The notes: generated by a model from the letters alone, not told the origin. A DNA stretch of 64,000 nt from Pollenia angustigena (GCA_930367215.1 OV884060.1:178447253-178511252), one strand, 5' to 3'; shown: positions 1 to 10,711, counted from the stretch's first letter. A program made the numbers and translations.

Positions 1-765
1 CATCACTAAATGTATTAAAATAGCATTTGTAATTTTCTTATCATCACCAATCGATAAAAGTGAATCATATATTGCTGAAACTGTATCAATCATACTTCTC
101 AAAGCAGATGCCGAAGGTTTAGTGATCTCTGGTAGATCAAAAAGTTTTGATATATTATCAAAAAATATCAGACATTCATTGTCATATACCTTTTTTAAGC
201 TGGCCAATGCTTTGGGATAATTTTCTTCTGAAATCTGAAAAGCTTTGACTGTACCCAAAGCTTCTTCGGACAAGCATGATATTAAATGATTAAATTTTTC
301 TATGTCTGTCAACGTCGGATCATTGTGGACCAAGTTCTCAAATAGGCTCATAAAATTTTTATAATCGGAGTATTTTCCGCTAAATTTAGGGAGCTTCATA
401 TTTGGGAGTCTAGAATGATGTGACTGTACACTAAAAGAAGTTTCAGGCACACTTGACTTTCTATTTTTAGTCAAAATACTCAAAAACAATGATTTAGTGG
501 TCACACAAATGTCTTCAAGCTCAGCTCTATCGTCATTGTCGGGATCCAAATTATCCACATCTGACTGCAGCTTCATTGCCTGCTCAATATAAGTTTTAAG
601 AATGTCTAATCTGCATTCCAACTCAATTGGATTAAAAGAAATCGTCTTTTCTCGAATGGACTGACGAATTCGCGTAATATTTTGTACGACTTTTGCCTTT
701 TTAGCAAGTAATTTCTCCAAAGTTTCCGCTATGGAAGGAGATTCTTGATGTTTTCTACTAGGCAT
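1..765 (-). CDS. BEL/Pao retrotransposon gag, partial
   Basis: An uninterrupted reading frame of 255 codons starts at an ATG at 765 and runs off the left edge. The N-terminal 110 residues look helical and charged. From about residue 145 the segment 'LPKFSGKYSDYKNFMSLFEN' followed by 'IEKFNHLISCLSEEALGTVK' is the hallmark of the DUF1759 gag domain of BEL/Pao elements. Gag packages element RNA into cytoplasmic particles. The matching primer-binding site and LTR lie 1.4 kb upstream on the same strand (2131-2519), so protease, RT and integrase should lie left of the window. The frame has no stop in the visible part, so the copy may be fairly young. Family assignment is confident; intactness is unknown. 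Confidence 0.85.
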   Translation of the reverse strand, partial: MPSRKHQESPSIAETLEKLLAKKAKVVQNITRIRQSIREKTISFNPIELECRLDILKTYIEQAMKLQSDVDNLDPDNDDRAELEDICVTTKSLFLSILTKNRKSSVPETSFSVQSHHSRLPNMKLPKFSGKYSDYKNFMSLFENLVHNDPTLTDIEKFNHLISCLSEEALGTVKAFQISEENYPKALASLKKVYDNECLIFFDNISKLFDLPEITKPSASALRSMIDTVSAIYDSLLSIGDDKKITNAILIHLVM

Positions 766-2130
766 TATATTTTATAATTTGTATCGATAAGAGTTTAAAT
801 TTCTAAAATACCAAAATAACTTATTGGTTTACTATTTTTTAACGAAAATCAATTTTAAATTAATTTAGTAAAATTGATATAATAATTCTCTCGCCAGCTT
901 ATGAAAATATTCGGATTCTATTTCTTCTATTTTGTAGAAATATTTTATCTTTCTATTTAAAATTATCAATTCCGATCACTACGTTCAAATATTAAATTAT
1001 GTTTTCCACTTAAATCAGCCTTTGGTTAAAATAATTAAATTTTATTTTACCAAGAAATCTTTTTTCATAATAAATTCAAAAACAAGTTGTTAAAAATAAT
1101 TGTTACTAGTGTGACCGCACTAATCAATTTATATTTTATGATTGCACGAAATTAAATTTTTCAATGCTAGTGTGAACACAACAAACAATTTATTTTTTCA
1201 AACTTGTATTAATTTAACTTTTCGATGCTAGTGTGAATGCTTCACACTGTACAGCTGATATCACTATTAAATGGTATAGGAACGTATGGAATTAAACCGT
1301 GATCTTAAAAATTGACAAACGAATGTAAAAATAAAAGAAAGCAAAGATAATAAATTTAGCATTAATTAATTATTTTTTAAAATTAAAGAATTAACACTCG
1401 CGAATATTTTCGTTTAATTTTACGTGCAAAAAATATAAATATAAATAATTGTTTGCTACAGAAAAATGCCGACGGTAAAAAGAATAAATTTATTCTCTGT
1501 CTCTCAGTAATAAAAGAGACCAAATTATACAAGTGCGTGTGTGTATAAATATGTTTATTATTAAATATTAACACTCGCGATTGTTTCACTTTAAGGGTGG
1601 TTTTTAATAAAATTATTATTAAATAAATAAATTGTTTCACAAATAAGTGTAAAAAATATTCTTTGTGTTCGACTTGCAGTGAAATAATTTTTGATTAAGT
1701 TACAAAAATCTTTAAATTTGATTAATTTACAAATTTAAGTTAATAACACAAATATTTTTTACACTTGTTACCTCTTGTTCAGATTCGGAGTTACTCCCCT
1801 GGTTTCTCTCTGCTCTACAAATTATACAGCGGCAACGACGAGGCATCTAGGAGTTTATGTTGACGAACACCAGTGGCTTTTGTTTTAAATGTTTTTATTG
1901 TTTTTTATTAATTTTTTAAAATAATAAAATTGTTTTTTACCACACACTTCACAATTTCTAATAAAAATTTAAACTTTTGAAATAGTTTATCAAAAGGGCT
2001 TTATTTGGTTAACTTTTAAACTTATTTGTTTGTATTTTTGTTAACTTATGTAAGTATGTATGTATGTGTTTAATGTTTCACTTAAATTTAATTTGAAATA
2101 AATTATCAAATGTTTTAATTTGTTTTTAAA
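766..2130 (-). other. Untranslated leader of the BEL/Pao element
   Basis: About 1.36 kb lies between the primer-binding site and the gag ATG, long for a BEL/Pao leader. It holds three imperfect copies of a 'TAGTGTGA' block (about 1107-1240) and two of 'ATTAACACTCGCGA' (1390 and 1566), which suggests a later insertion. A short frame starting at 1843 on the minus strand begins 'MPRRCRCIICRAERN' and reaches a GT-like donor; it could be an upstream coding exon, but no in-frame join to gag was found. Confidence 0.5.
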
Positions 2131-2150
2131 GAGTCCCTGCTCGGGCGCCA
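2131..2150 (-). other. Primer-binding site, tRNA-Lys type
   Basis: On the minus strand it reads TGGCGCCCGAGCAGGGAC, one base different from the classic tRNA-Lys primer-binding site (TGGCGCCCGAACAGGGAC). It sits 3 bp inside the LTR end, as expected for minus-strand DNA priming. Confidence 0.85.
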
Positions 2151-2153
2151 AAA

Positions 2154-2519
2154 TGTTTATTCTTAATATTTTTTAAGAAAATTAAAATTTAATTTAAAAT
2201 TTATTTGGGCACTTTAAAACTTTACTAAAATAAACCACTAAATGAAACACAACCGATTCGTTTAAAATTCACTTTGCAAGTATTTATTTACTATTTCTTA
2301 TATATAAAAAATGCTAAATTTTGTGTATTTATATTAATATTCAGCAATCCAGTTATATTTAACATAATAAGCAAACTAAGAGTTTCCATGTAATTATAAA
2401 TAAGTTAGTATTATAGGGTAAGTATTATTAAATTCATTTTTTAGTATTATTAGTGTTATTATTATTATTATTATTTAAATTCAAATTTATATTATTTATG
2501 TCATATGGCGCAACAAACA
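2154..2519 (-). repeat. 5' LTR of the BEL/Pao element
   Basis: 366 bp bounded by TGTTT..AAACA inverted ends and placed exactly outside the primer-binding site. On the minus strand it starts TGTTTGTTGCGCCATATGAC, contains a TATATAAG box-like motif and an AATAAA signal near its end, so it should carry promoter and polyadenylation functions. The partner LTR lies outside the window. Confidence 0.8.
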
Positions 2520-2589
2520 CTATAAATTAAATAACCAAATATTTTAAATAAAACTATTCTTTTATTTAAAAAGAGTGGTTTTATTGAAG

Positions 2590-2741
2590 AAAATAGTTTT
2601 TTTATAGTCCAAAATGTGGATTATACTAGGATCCACTTATTATCCATAAAATGGCTTATAAAAAAATCGGTTATAGTCGAAATTCGCTTATATTCCACAA
2701 AAGTTGTGCAACTATAGAAGTAGACTATAAGCGAAAAATAT
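2590..2741. mobile_element. Decayed pogo-like MITE fragment
   Basis: Contains several 'TATAGTC' and 'GACTATAAGCGAAAA' motifs matching the inverted ends of the better preserved element at 52518-53105. Borders are not clear. Confidence 0.35.
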
Positions 2742-2845
2742 GTATAATATATACCTAATGGTTGGACACTTCTTCCCGAACGATGTAACTACATCAATAA
2801 GAATTAAATAGCAACAGCGATTGATTTTTGCTAAATGGGGAAACT

Positions 2846-3270
2846 ATTAATAATTAGTATCGTGGTTATTTTGTTGAACTGTTTATGGGTTCTAATCCAA
2901 ATTTTGATATTTAAATTAGGTTAAAGTTCATCAAATTTAATTTTCATTAAATAATTTTTATGAAGAAAGGAATTGTACAACATGAAATTAATTAAAATTT
3001 ATTGGGGGGTGTGCTGGAAATCGCAAACGCAAAACGCAAGAATTTGGAGGCTGTTTATAATACACTTTTAATCCAATTTTTATAATTTTTGTTATAAAAT
3101 TCTGTTTAATAGATAAATGTTTGTATAATATTTGTCATAAAATTCTTTTATTACAGAAATCTTACTAAAAAACGGCTTTTAAAATTCTTGCGTTTTGCGT
3201 TTGCGATTTCCAGCACACCCCTGATTGATAATTTTTCATTCTTGACTGCCGCTGGGCTCGAAATTGTTTG
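2846..3270 (-). mobile_element. SINE-like repeat, second copy, split by a MITE
   Basis: 2851-3003 and 3222-3262 match the element at 23872-24150 (same 'TAATTAGTATTGTGG' tail and 'TTTCATTCTTGAC' junction), including a degraded tRNA-like head at the right. A 216-bp MITE (3006-3221) interrupts it. Confidence 0.55.
3006..3221. mobile_element. MITE with about 39-bp near-perfect inverted ends
   Basis: Begins GGGGTGTGCTGGAAATCGCA and ends with its reverse complement; the match continues through 'AACGCAAAACGCAAGAATT'. Inserted in the SINE-like repeat. No coding capacity. Confidence 0.75.
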
Positions 3271-3564
3271 CAGGGTGGTATTTGTATCTGTTTTGGCAAC
3301 AGATACTTTATGATACACTCTTGCACGTCTTTATATGACAACTTATCATTTCAGTCATATAAATGTTTGATGTATGCATGTATTTGTAGTAATATAAATA
3401 CATGTGTAGGTATGTACATATTTTTTGTTATTTTTTGACGGTAAAATAAGCTTGCTTATGCATAATTTACTTGGGCCCTCAGTCATCACTTTTTTAAAAC
3501 ACATAAATTTGTTATTTAAGTGGTATTCAGTGGTATTCATGAATATCTCAACTACACATACAAC

Positions 3565-3941
3565 TACTGTACATATTGTACACGATTAATGCGAGTAAAA
3601 TCAAACAACAGAGAGTTTATTAGTTCGTTCGTTTATTGCTCCCTTATATACCTACATATTTGTAAGTAAAAACATGCAACTACACACGCACACTGCACTG
3701 TATACCAGTTTGTATACATTTATGGTGGTTAGTATCTATTCGGTATCCGAGAAGTAAACGTTGAATACGGTATAGCCGCTTATTTCAATCGATTGTTGTA
3801 TTTGCTTCCAACGTAATCCAACATACATCCATACAAACTCGAGTATTCTTGTAGTTACTGTACTGGGCTTATTTGAAAAATGATTACATGTGTTTTAAAA
3901 AGTTTTGTTGTTTTTATTGGGTATTAAAAATTTGAGAAAAC
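3565..3941 (+). promoter_or_regulatory. 5' flank of gene 1, shared with gene 2
   Basis: Aligns by eye with 48575-48908 upstream of gene 2: both contain 'CTACTGTACAT', 'CAGAGAGTTT', 'CGCACACTG' and a long block at 3728-3770 centred on 'TTAGTATCTATTCGGT' and 'CCGAGAAGTAA'. A third version of the central block lies at 60771-60810. Conservation upstream of three micro-exons suggests a core promoter, though no TATA box stands out. Confidence 0.55.
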
Positions 3942-3950
3942 ATGGGAGAT
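3942..3950 (+). CDS. Gene 1 exon 1 (start micro-exon, M-G-D)
   Basis: A 9-nt coding exon ATG GGA GAT followed by GTAATT, with acceptor TTTTTTAG at 4020, giving a 70-bp intron and an in-frame join to the TCA at 4021. Without it exon 2 has no ATG, because the first in-frame codon after the upstream TAG is TCA and then TTG. Gene 2 has the same arrangement (15 nt, 60-bp intron), which is the main support. Donor GTAATT is not consensus but is shared by all three copies (GTAGTT in gene 2). Confidence 0.7.
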
Positions 3951-4020
3951 GTAATTAAATTGTCTTGATTGTAAATAATAATGGTAAGATAATAAAATAT
4001 AATTAATCTCTATTTTTTAG

Positions 4021-4720
4021 TCATTGTCGAATCTTTACGAAATCACCAAAAAAGTTCAAACTGGCGAATATCAGTTAAGCTCTCATTACCCGATAAATTG
4101 CAGAAGCAAAGTTTGGACAATATTCTCAAAAATAATTAATCAAGAAGGCAAAGAAGTTTCAGGATACGTATATTGCAAGGAATGCGACAAAACTTATAAA
4201 TTCACTTCCGCTTCGACTTCTAATTTAGCAAAACATAAATGCTATTTAACAAAATTCGTATATAATGAAAGTCCAGTTTCAGAGATTAAGGTTGAAGAGC
4301 CCAAAATTGACACATCTGTTAATGAAAACTCCCCTAATAATTTGTGCAAAATATTGACTAAATGGATTATAAAAGATTGCCGGCCATTTGAACTGATAGA
4401 AAATGAAGGCCTTAAGGCAGTTTTCCATGAGTTTGTAAGACTTGGATCAAAATTTGGTAGTGACATGGATGTTGATAGATTATTACCGAAATCACAAGCC
4501 ATTAAAGAAAATGTTGTGAGTATTTACGAACAATGTTTTCAAACGGTTAAAGCAGATATAGATGTAATTAAAGAAAATGGTTTTGGCTTGACCACCAGTA
4601 TATGGACTGATAATTTATCGAAGCAAAGCTATTTAGCATTAACCATACATTACTTAAAAATTGATGTTTTAAAATTTCGTCTACTGGGATTAAGAGCGAT
4701 CAATGGTGAAAACTGTAGCA
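4021..4720 (+). CDS. Gene 1 exon 2: BED finger and hAT core, first half
   Basis: 233 codons plus one base, open throughout, ending 'AGC A' at a strong GTAAGT donor (phase 1). It encodes a BED-type zinc finger (C-x2-C, then 'SNLAKHKC'; Cys about 55 and 58, His 75, Cys 77) for DNA binding, a helical linker ('LTKWIIKDCRPFELIENE') and the first RNase-H-like strand 'SIWTDNLSKQSYLALTIHYL', where D at about 200 matches the first catalytic Asp of hAT transposases. The frame stays open into the intron to 4815, but homology to gene 2 stops at the donor. Likely nuclear and DNA-binding. Joined to 21470-22644 to make a 627-aa protein. Confidence 0.8.
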
Positions 4721-5096
4721 GTAAGTATTTATTGAATATAGAATATATTCATATGTATATATTTAGTCAATTCACAAAGTGCTCTAAGGTGCTAAGTATT
4801 AAAGTAATATTTTAGGGTAAATAGTAGGGTGGGTCACTGATGTATGAGAAAAAATAAAAGTTCTCGAACAATATTCTAATAGCAATATTTTTTTGTCTTA
4901 CTTTAAAACAAAAAGGTAAAACTTAAAAAAAAAGTAAAAATGTCACATCTTGGCCCGCGCCGAAGCTCCTAAGAATTAAGTATTTTTGCAAAAAAATCCA
5001 TTTATTAAATTTTAATATTTTATTTACTATCAATTATTATTAATTAGAACTGACAAAATTTTTAATTAAACTTAAAAAAATAAAACTTTGGTTGTA

Positions 5097-5327
5097 AAGC
5101 TTCGTACAGACGATGGTCAGATCTTACAATATTGGTAAGCAGCGTTGCTTAAATTGCATTAAAATTGGCTAAAATGTCTTATAACTGTGTGAACATTGGT
5201 AGCTCATTTTTATTTGCAGAAGTGCAAAATTAATGCATCTGACAATGGACCATTGTCAGAAAAATATTGCTGTTGGCAACGCCTGCTTACAATATTGTAA
5301 GATCTGACCATCGTCTGTACGAAGCTT
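5097..5327 (-). mobile_element. HindIII-ended MITE family, copy A
   Basis: 231 bp with about 38-bp inverted ends starting AAGCTTCGTACAGACGATGG; the rest of the end continues 'TCAGATCTTACAATATTG'. Same family as copies at 5328, 6484 and 8565. TTA/TAA at the borders is consistent with a 3-bp target duplication (PIF/Harbinger style). Confidence 0.8.
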
Positions 5328-5528
5328 AAAGCTTGTAAGCAGGCGTTGCCAACAGCAATATTTTTCTGACAATGTATCATTGTCAGATGCATTAATTTTG
5401 CACTTCTGCAAATACAAATGAGCTTACAATGTTCACACAGTAGTAAGCCATTTTAGCCAATTTTAATGCAATTTAAGCAACGCTGCTTACCAATATTGTA
5501 AGATCTGACCATCGTCTGTACGAAGCTT
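5328..5528 (+). mobile_element. HindIII-ended MITE, copy B, left end truncated
   Basis: Joins copy A directly in the opposite orientation. It lacks about 30 bp of the left inverted end (begins AAAGCTTGTAAGCAGGCG) but has an intact right end ending GTCTGTACGAAGCTT at 5528. Confidence 0.75.
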
Positions 5529-5966
5529 TATACAACATAAACTAATTTGTTGGTCACAAAATATTTTTTACTGTCAAATCTGGGCATCTCTCGTCTTGAT
5601 TCAAGTTTCGTCTATAATAAACCTTTTCTTAATTTTTTTTTATCTCATAAAGTCATGGATGCTTCTGACACTATTTCCACGAACTTAAAAGTCGTAAGAA
5701 TACAGAAATATGTTTTTCTGCCATAAAATGCTATACTGCTACATATACATACATATGTATTCAAAATTTAACAAAATGGAAGATCAAAGCGTGGGCCGTT
5801 ACTCTAAAAAAAAATTAATAATATTTTACAGGAATCTAATGCAGACAAAAATACAACAGTTATTTACGCCATTAGAAGTCGATACGAGAAAAAAATATTT
5901 GACCCACCCTAGTTAAAAGCACTGTTGTGAACAGCCTGTTGTATTACACAAGAGAACAAGGTTGAC

Positions 5967-6483
5967 TAATACTACATTTACATTAGGCCGAGATCTTGTA
6001 GATTTGATTTAAAATCTTCTTCGAAATCTAGTGCGTTTACATTATACTTTTTTGACATTAGCGAGATTTTGTTTTTATAACAAAACAGCTGACTAAAAGT
6101 TTATTCATTACACTTACAAACAAAAAAAGAAATATACATTTAAAAATTTGCATTACCTTTTATTAATTATCAACGATATTTATTTTATCAATATTATTCG
6201 TCATTTTTATAGTTTTTATTAAACTTTTTAAAATTTGTTGTTAACAATTTTTGTTTTGTCTTTTTTTTAATGTCATTTTTTTCTTGTGCAGGGAAGTATT
6301 TTTTAGTGCTTTATTGAAGAAACCATAGTTGCATCATTAAGTACTACTAGATTTTGAGTAGATTTCGTCGAAATCTAGTCACGAAGTAGATTTTGTTTTG
6401 TATGGGAAATCTAGTCAAAAACAACTAGATTTGGCTCGAAATCTCGTAAGTACTAGATTTGGCGTAGGTGTAAATGTAGTATT
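5967..6483. mobile_element. MITE with TAATACTACATTTACA ends
   Basis: Left TAATACTACATTTACATTAG, right TGTAAATGTAGTATTA. Several internal 'GAAATCTAG' and 'ACTAGATTT' motifs near both ends look like subterminal repeats. It abuts MITE copy C at 6484. Confidence 0.6.
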
Positions 6484-6714
6484 AAGCTTCGTACAGACGA
6501 TGGTCAGATCTTACAATATTGTAAGCAGGCGTTGCCAACAGCAATATTTTTCTGACAATGGTTCATTGTCAGATGCATTAATTTTGCACTTCTGCAAATA
6601 CAAATGAGCTTACAATGTTCACACAGTTGTAAGACATTTTAGCCAATTTTAATGCAATTTAAGCAACGCTGCTTACCAATATTGTAAGATCTGACCATCG
6701 TCTGTACGAAGCTT
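6484..6714 (+). mobile_element. HindIII-ended MITE, copy C (complete)
   Basis: 231 bp, both inverted ends intact, flanked by ATTA and TTAG. Over 90% like copy B by eye. Confidence 0.8.
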
Positions 6715-7010
6715 TAGAACTGAATTTTGTTTTAAGGTAATTTAGGATGCTGAATCCAAATCTGCACTTAGTTTTTTTATCAGCTAGACTTTTCCAGTAG
6801 TGGATTTACGCCTAGGCCCGGGCCTAGGGCGGCATAATATAAAGGGTGCCAAAATTTAAAGGTAAACGAATGTAAGGGGAATTCAAATTCAAAAATTGAT
6901 TTGTTCTAGTTTTACTTTAAACAGTCTTCATATTTAAAAGTTATTATGTATATATTTAGAGATATTTTTATTTTTAACAAAACTTTTGTTTTTCTATGTT
7001 AACTGCATAC

Positions 7011-7276
7011 ATATCGAGCCCTAATAGCAAAAATTATGTAAGCGACATCATTTTCAATTTTAGTTTTTTTTTATAAATGACTTTATTGGCAACACTTGCA
7101 TCATCTCCTAAAGTGTCGTGGTCACATAAGGCACCGTTACGATTTTATAGCAAGAACAATTTTGAGGTAACCAACAAATTTCATACAAAATTTTTATGAC
7201 ATAAAATAACAAAAACACTCTCCTGTAAAAGTTTATTTTTGTTGGTTACATCATTTTTGCTATTAGGGCTCGATAT
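7011..7276. mobile_element. MITE family 2, copy 1
   Basis: Inverted ends ATATCGAGCCCTAATAGC continuing into 'AAAAATGATGTAACCAACA' over about 40 bp. A second copy lies at 45951-46203, also inside a hAT-type element. Confidence 0.75.
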
Positions 7277-7377
7277 GTACATAGTATGTATGCATTTTAT
7301 TTTTTTTCAGGGGGGTTACCGCATATTTCGATTCTAAAGAAATCATTTACGGACTCGAACAATTTGTACTGGGTATA

Positions 7378-7883
7378 AAGGGCATAATAAACCTCACAAA
7401 TGGCTTGGCAAACATGTCAAAATTTTACGTTTGTACAAACATTTTGTGTTGTGAATTGGGGTGTTTGCTGTTTGGACAAACATTTGTAGCAATGTTTGCA
7501 GAAATATTAAAAATTTTTAATATTTGGCAGACATGTTGGATATTTGTCAAACTTTTTGTGGCGTCTAATGCTAATTGTATTCAATTCAATTAATTTTTAA
7601 TATTAAATTAAATTTTTTTAGTAGTATTGCTTGCCACAAAACAGCTTGTTGTTTAAATCACTTTTTACTTTAAATTGTTTGCCTTTATTTTATAATTGCT
7701 TCTCCGTTTTAAGCTAAAAGCAACAAAATTGCCGCAGCACTATTGGCATCTGTATTCATTGAAAACAAAACAAAAATGAAAATTAATGTTTGAACGGAGA
7801 ATATTTGTGCCGTTTATTGGCAAACCCCAAACGGAAATAATGTGTGTGTTTGCCAAGCATTTTGTGTGGTTTATTATGCCCTT
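7378..7883. mobile_element. MITE family 3, copy 1
   Basis: Inverted ends AAGGGCATAATAAACC / GGTTTATTATGCCCTT, with subterminal 'TTGGCAAACA' motifs repeated many times. A second copy is at about 47573-47855. Confidence 0.75.
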
Positions 7884-8400
7884 AACGATTTAAATAAATA
7901 TATGTATGATACATTTTTTTTAACACACCATTTATGTGTAAAATTTTATCAAATTTTTTTGTTTGAAAATTATGAACAAAATTCTATGCATATAGTATTG
8001 GGCAAAATCTTTCATTTATGTGAACCTTTCATTCTCTTTCAGAAAGGTTAAGTGAATTAATTCATTCTTTTCTTTCATCTTTCTAAATCACAAACAGCTT
8101 TCAGAATGAAGTGTCAAGTTCGTTTGAGGAATGATTAAATTGATATTTTTAAAGCAAAAACATATTTTTATAGTTAATGGAAATTAGATTTAAAGTTAAA
8201 GAGTTGTTTTAGAAAAATGTATAAAATAACCACACATTTAGTATGTTTATGCATGTATGTAAATGTTCAGATTGCTCTTATTGTCATTCGCTAAAAAAAG
8301 TTAAAAAAAAACTTAATTTCAATAAAAGTTCAATAGAAGGGAAAAAGCATAACAAACAAGATATACATAAAACAGAATATAAAAGAATACAAGATGAAAC

Positions 8401-9176
8401 CAGGGCTGTCAGATATGGCGATTTCTCGCCAAACGTGGCAATTTTGAAACGTGTTTGGCGATGGGATTTTCCATTTGGCGACTGGCGATAGCTTGGCTTT
8501 TTTTACCATTTATATTATTTCGGCGATTTTGTTTAACAGCTTGTCATTTTTGTTATCATTACTAAAGCTTCGTACAGACGATGGTCAGATCTTACAATAT
8601 TGTAAGTAGGCGTTGTCAATAGCAATATTTTTCTGACAATGGTTCATTGTCATATGCAATAATTTTGCACTTCTGCAAATACAAACGAGCTTACAATGTT
8701 CACACAGTTGTAAGACATTTTAGCCAATTTTAATGCAATTTAAGCAACGCTGCTTACCAATATTGTAAGATCTGACCATCGTCTGTACGAAGCTTAACAT
8801 GAAAAAACTTGCAACTTTTTTAATTCAAATATGTAGTATGTATGCAGGTCAAAACTCCTGTAATGAAATCGGTGGGGCTGAAGTGTAAGATCTTATAGAC
8901 TTGTGTACTTAATTAAAGTTTTTTTACTGAATACATATATGATCTCCATTTTATGTTATTTAGAAAAAATTTACAGAAACAACACAACATTTACTTTCGC
9001 CGACTTTTTTGTATTTTTCTCAGTTTTTGGCGATTTTTGACTGAAATATAATACTAGCGTTTTTTTTATGCAAAATTTAATTTAAAAAAAAAATAACAAA
9101 ATTTAAACAAAATTGACGTTTGGCGATTTCTGACCTCCGATTTGGCGATGGAGCTCAAAAAAATCTGACAACCCTG
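8401..9176. mobile_element. hAT MITE, TSD GATGAAAC
   Basis: Ends CAGGGCTGTCAGAT and, inverted, CAGGGTTGTCAGAT. Exact 8-bp duplication GATGAAAC at 8393-8400 and 9177-9184. Subterminal 'TTGGCGAT' motifs are repeated near both ends. A HindIII-ended MITE (8565-8795) is inserted inside. Confidence 0.88.
8565..8795 (+). mobile_element. HindIII-ended MITE, copy D
   Basis: 231 bp with intact inverted ends and TAA on both sides, inserted into the hAT MITE 8401-9176. Confidence 0.82.
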
Positions 9177-9185
9177 GATGAAACC

Positions 9186-10703
9186 TAGGGTATTCATTCG
9201 GTTAACCGTCAACCGGTTAACCGATTAATTACTACCCGATTAACTGATCGGTTAATTTCAAATTGGCTTTTTTCGATTAACGATTAAACCGGTTAATTTC
9301 AGTCGATTAACCGATTAACCGAAGTAACAAAATTTTCAATATTTTGTAGTATTATAACATATTTTTTTTATTTGTTTCGTCTAATATACCAAATGTATTT
9401 GTTTAGAAAATATTTTTTCATACAAACAGTTCAGTGATTTTCATTTTAACCGATTTTCCGCCGACCGATGACTAAAATTACAATGTTTTTCAATGCTTTT
9501 TTATCTTCTTCATCGATCAACAGGAATGAGGCGAAAAATGGGTTAAATATTTGATTGCCAACACATTTTTTTTGTTTCCCGTACTTTTTATATGTATGTG
9601 TTTAGTTATTTGTTTCTTCTCATATCAGTCTTGTAACAGAATTAACCGAAACAATGAGAAGTGTTAAAAATTTTAAAAAACTCTAATGGCATAATGGAGT
9701 ATTTTATATGTTTAGAGAAATCCTGGAAAAGGACTGAGAAAATAGATATTCATCTACAATAAGTGAAATAATTTTTCCCAAGTTAACTTTTGTCAAAACT
9801 AAAGAAAAGAATCGCTTTAATCCTAAACATTTAAACCAAATTACTTTTCTAAAAGATTATTTCATAAGATGTCCTTTAACTATTGAAATAACTAATAAAA
9901 TTATCTCAGTTTTTTTTTGTATCCATATGTAAATATTTGGGGGTTTCACAAGGTAGTCATTAAGTCTTATGTCTTAAAATAATTACAGGAAATATATATA
10001 GTCGGCTTAATATGCAAACCGGCTAAATCCACTTTTTATGTAAATTTAGATTTTGATTCCGTGTGGTAGAGATAGATACGCCTCGTCGACCAGCATGTAG
10101 TGTTTCTTCTATTTAAGTCTTGAAGTGTGTAAAACTGACTGTAATTTTAATTTTCTATCAAGCTTCAAATAGGAAAAATAAAAAGTTTTTTTCTCTCCTG
10201 TAAAATGTGCTCAAAGTGAATTAGCAGGTTTGTATATTAAGCTAACGATATGACTGTTGTAAGATACCACTTATAATTTAGATTTCTACTATGCAGTTAT
10301 GACGAATCAATGAACACAGTATTACAATTTTTATTTTGTTTGAAACACAACAATATTTACTTTAAACAATTTTAAATTTTGTTTAGGATATTATGATGAT
10401 ATGACTTGACACCACACCTTGTGCATTAATGAATTGTTTTTTTTTTTTGCTTGCTCGTTTTAGTTCAAGAATTGTTATGTTTCGTACCTATGTTTTTGTT
10501 TTTTTTACTTATAAACTCCAAAAAATAAGCAATTAATGTATTTTTATATACTGAAATTACTTAATTTATAAAAAAAAACTTTATTAACCGGTTAACCGAT
10601 CAAAAACAAAATTAACCGATTATTAACCGATTAAACCAAAACCTCGGTTAATTAATCGCGCGATTAACCGATTAAAGCAAAAGGTCGATTAAATGAATAC
10701 CCT
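9186..10703. mobile_element. hAT element, TSD ATGAAACC, with GGTTAACCGATTAA clusters
   Basis: Ends TAGGGTATTCATT / AATGAATACCCTA. 8-bp duplication ATGAAACC at 9178-9185 and 10704-10711. About 120 bp at each end are packed with GGTTAACCGATTAA-type repeats, typical of hAT subterminal transposase-binding sites. 1.5 kb, no transposase frame. Confidence 0.87.
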
Positions 10704-10711
10704 AATGAAAC

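Larger units (their letters stand above)
4824..5911. mobile_element. TIR element TAGGGTGGGTCA, 1.09 kb, non-coding
   Basis: AGTAGGGTGGGTCA at the left and TGACCCACCCTAGT at the right form 12-13 bp inverted ends. Two tandem copies of another MITE (5097-5528) lie inside. Only short frames remain, for example 5710-5916, and none resembles a known transposase. Confidence 0.5.

Noticed and set aside
4721..4815. Continuation of the exon 2 frame to 4815
   Set aside because: It crosses a GTAAGT donor conserved in gene 2; the residues after it do not match hAT proteins.
6398..6607. 69-codon frame and its mirror frames at 5210-5392
   Set aside because: Both come from the repeated HindIII-ended MITE; the shared peptide reflects the repeat and not a gene.
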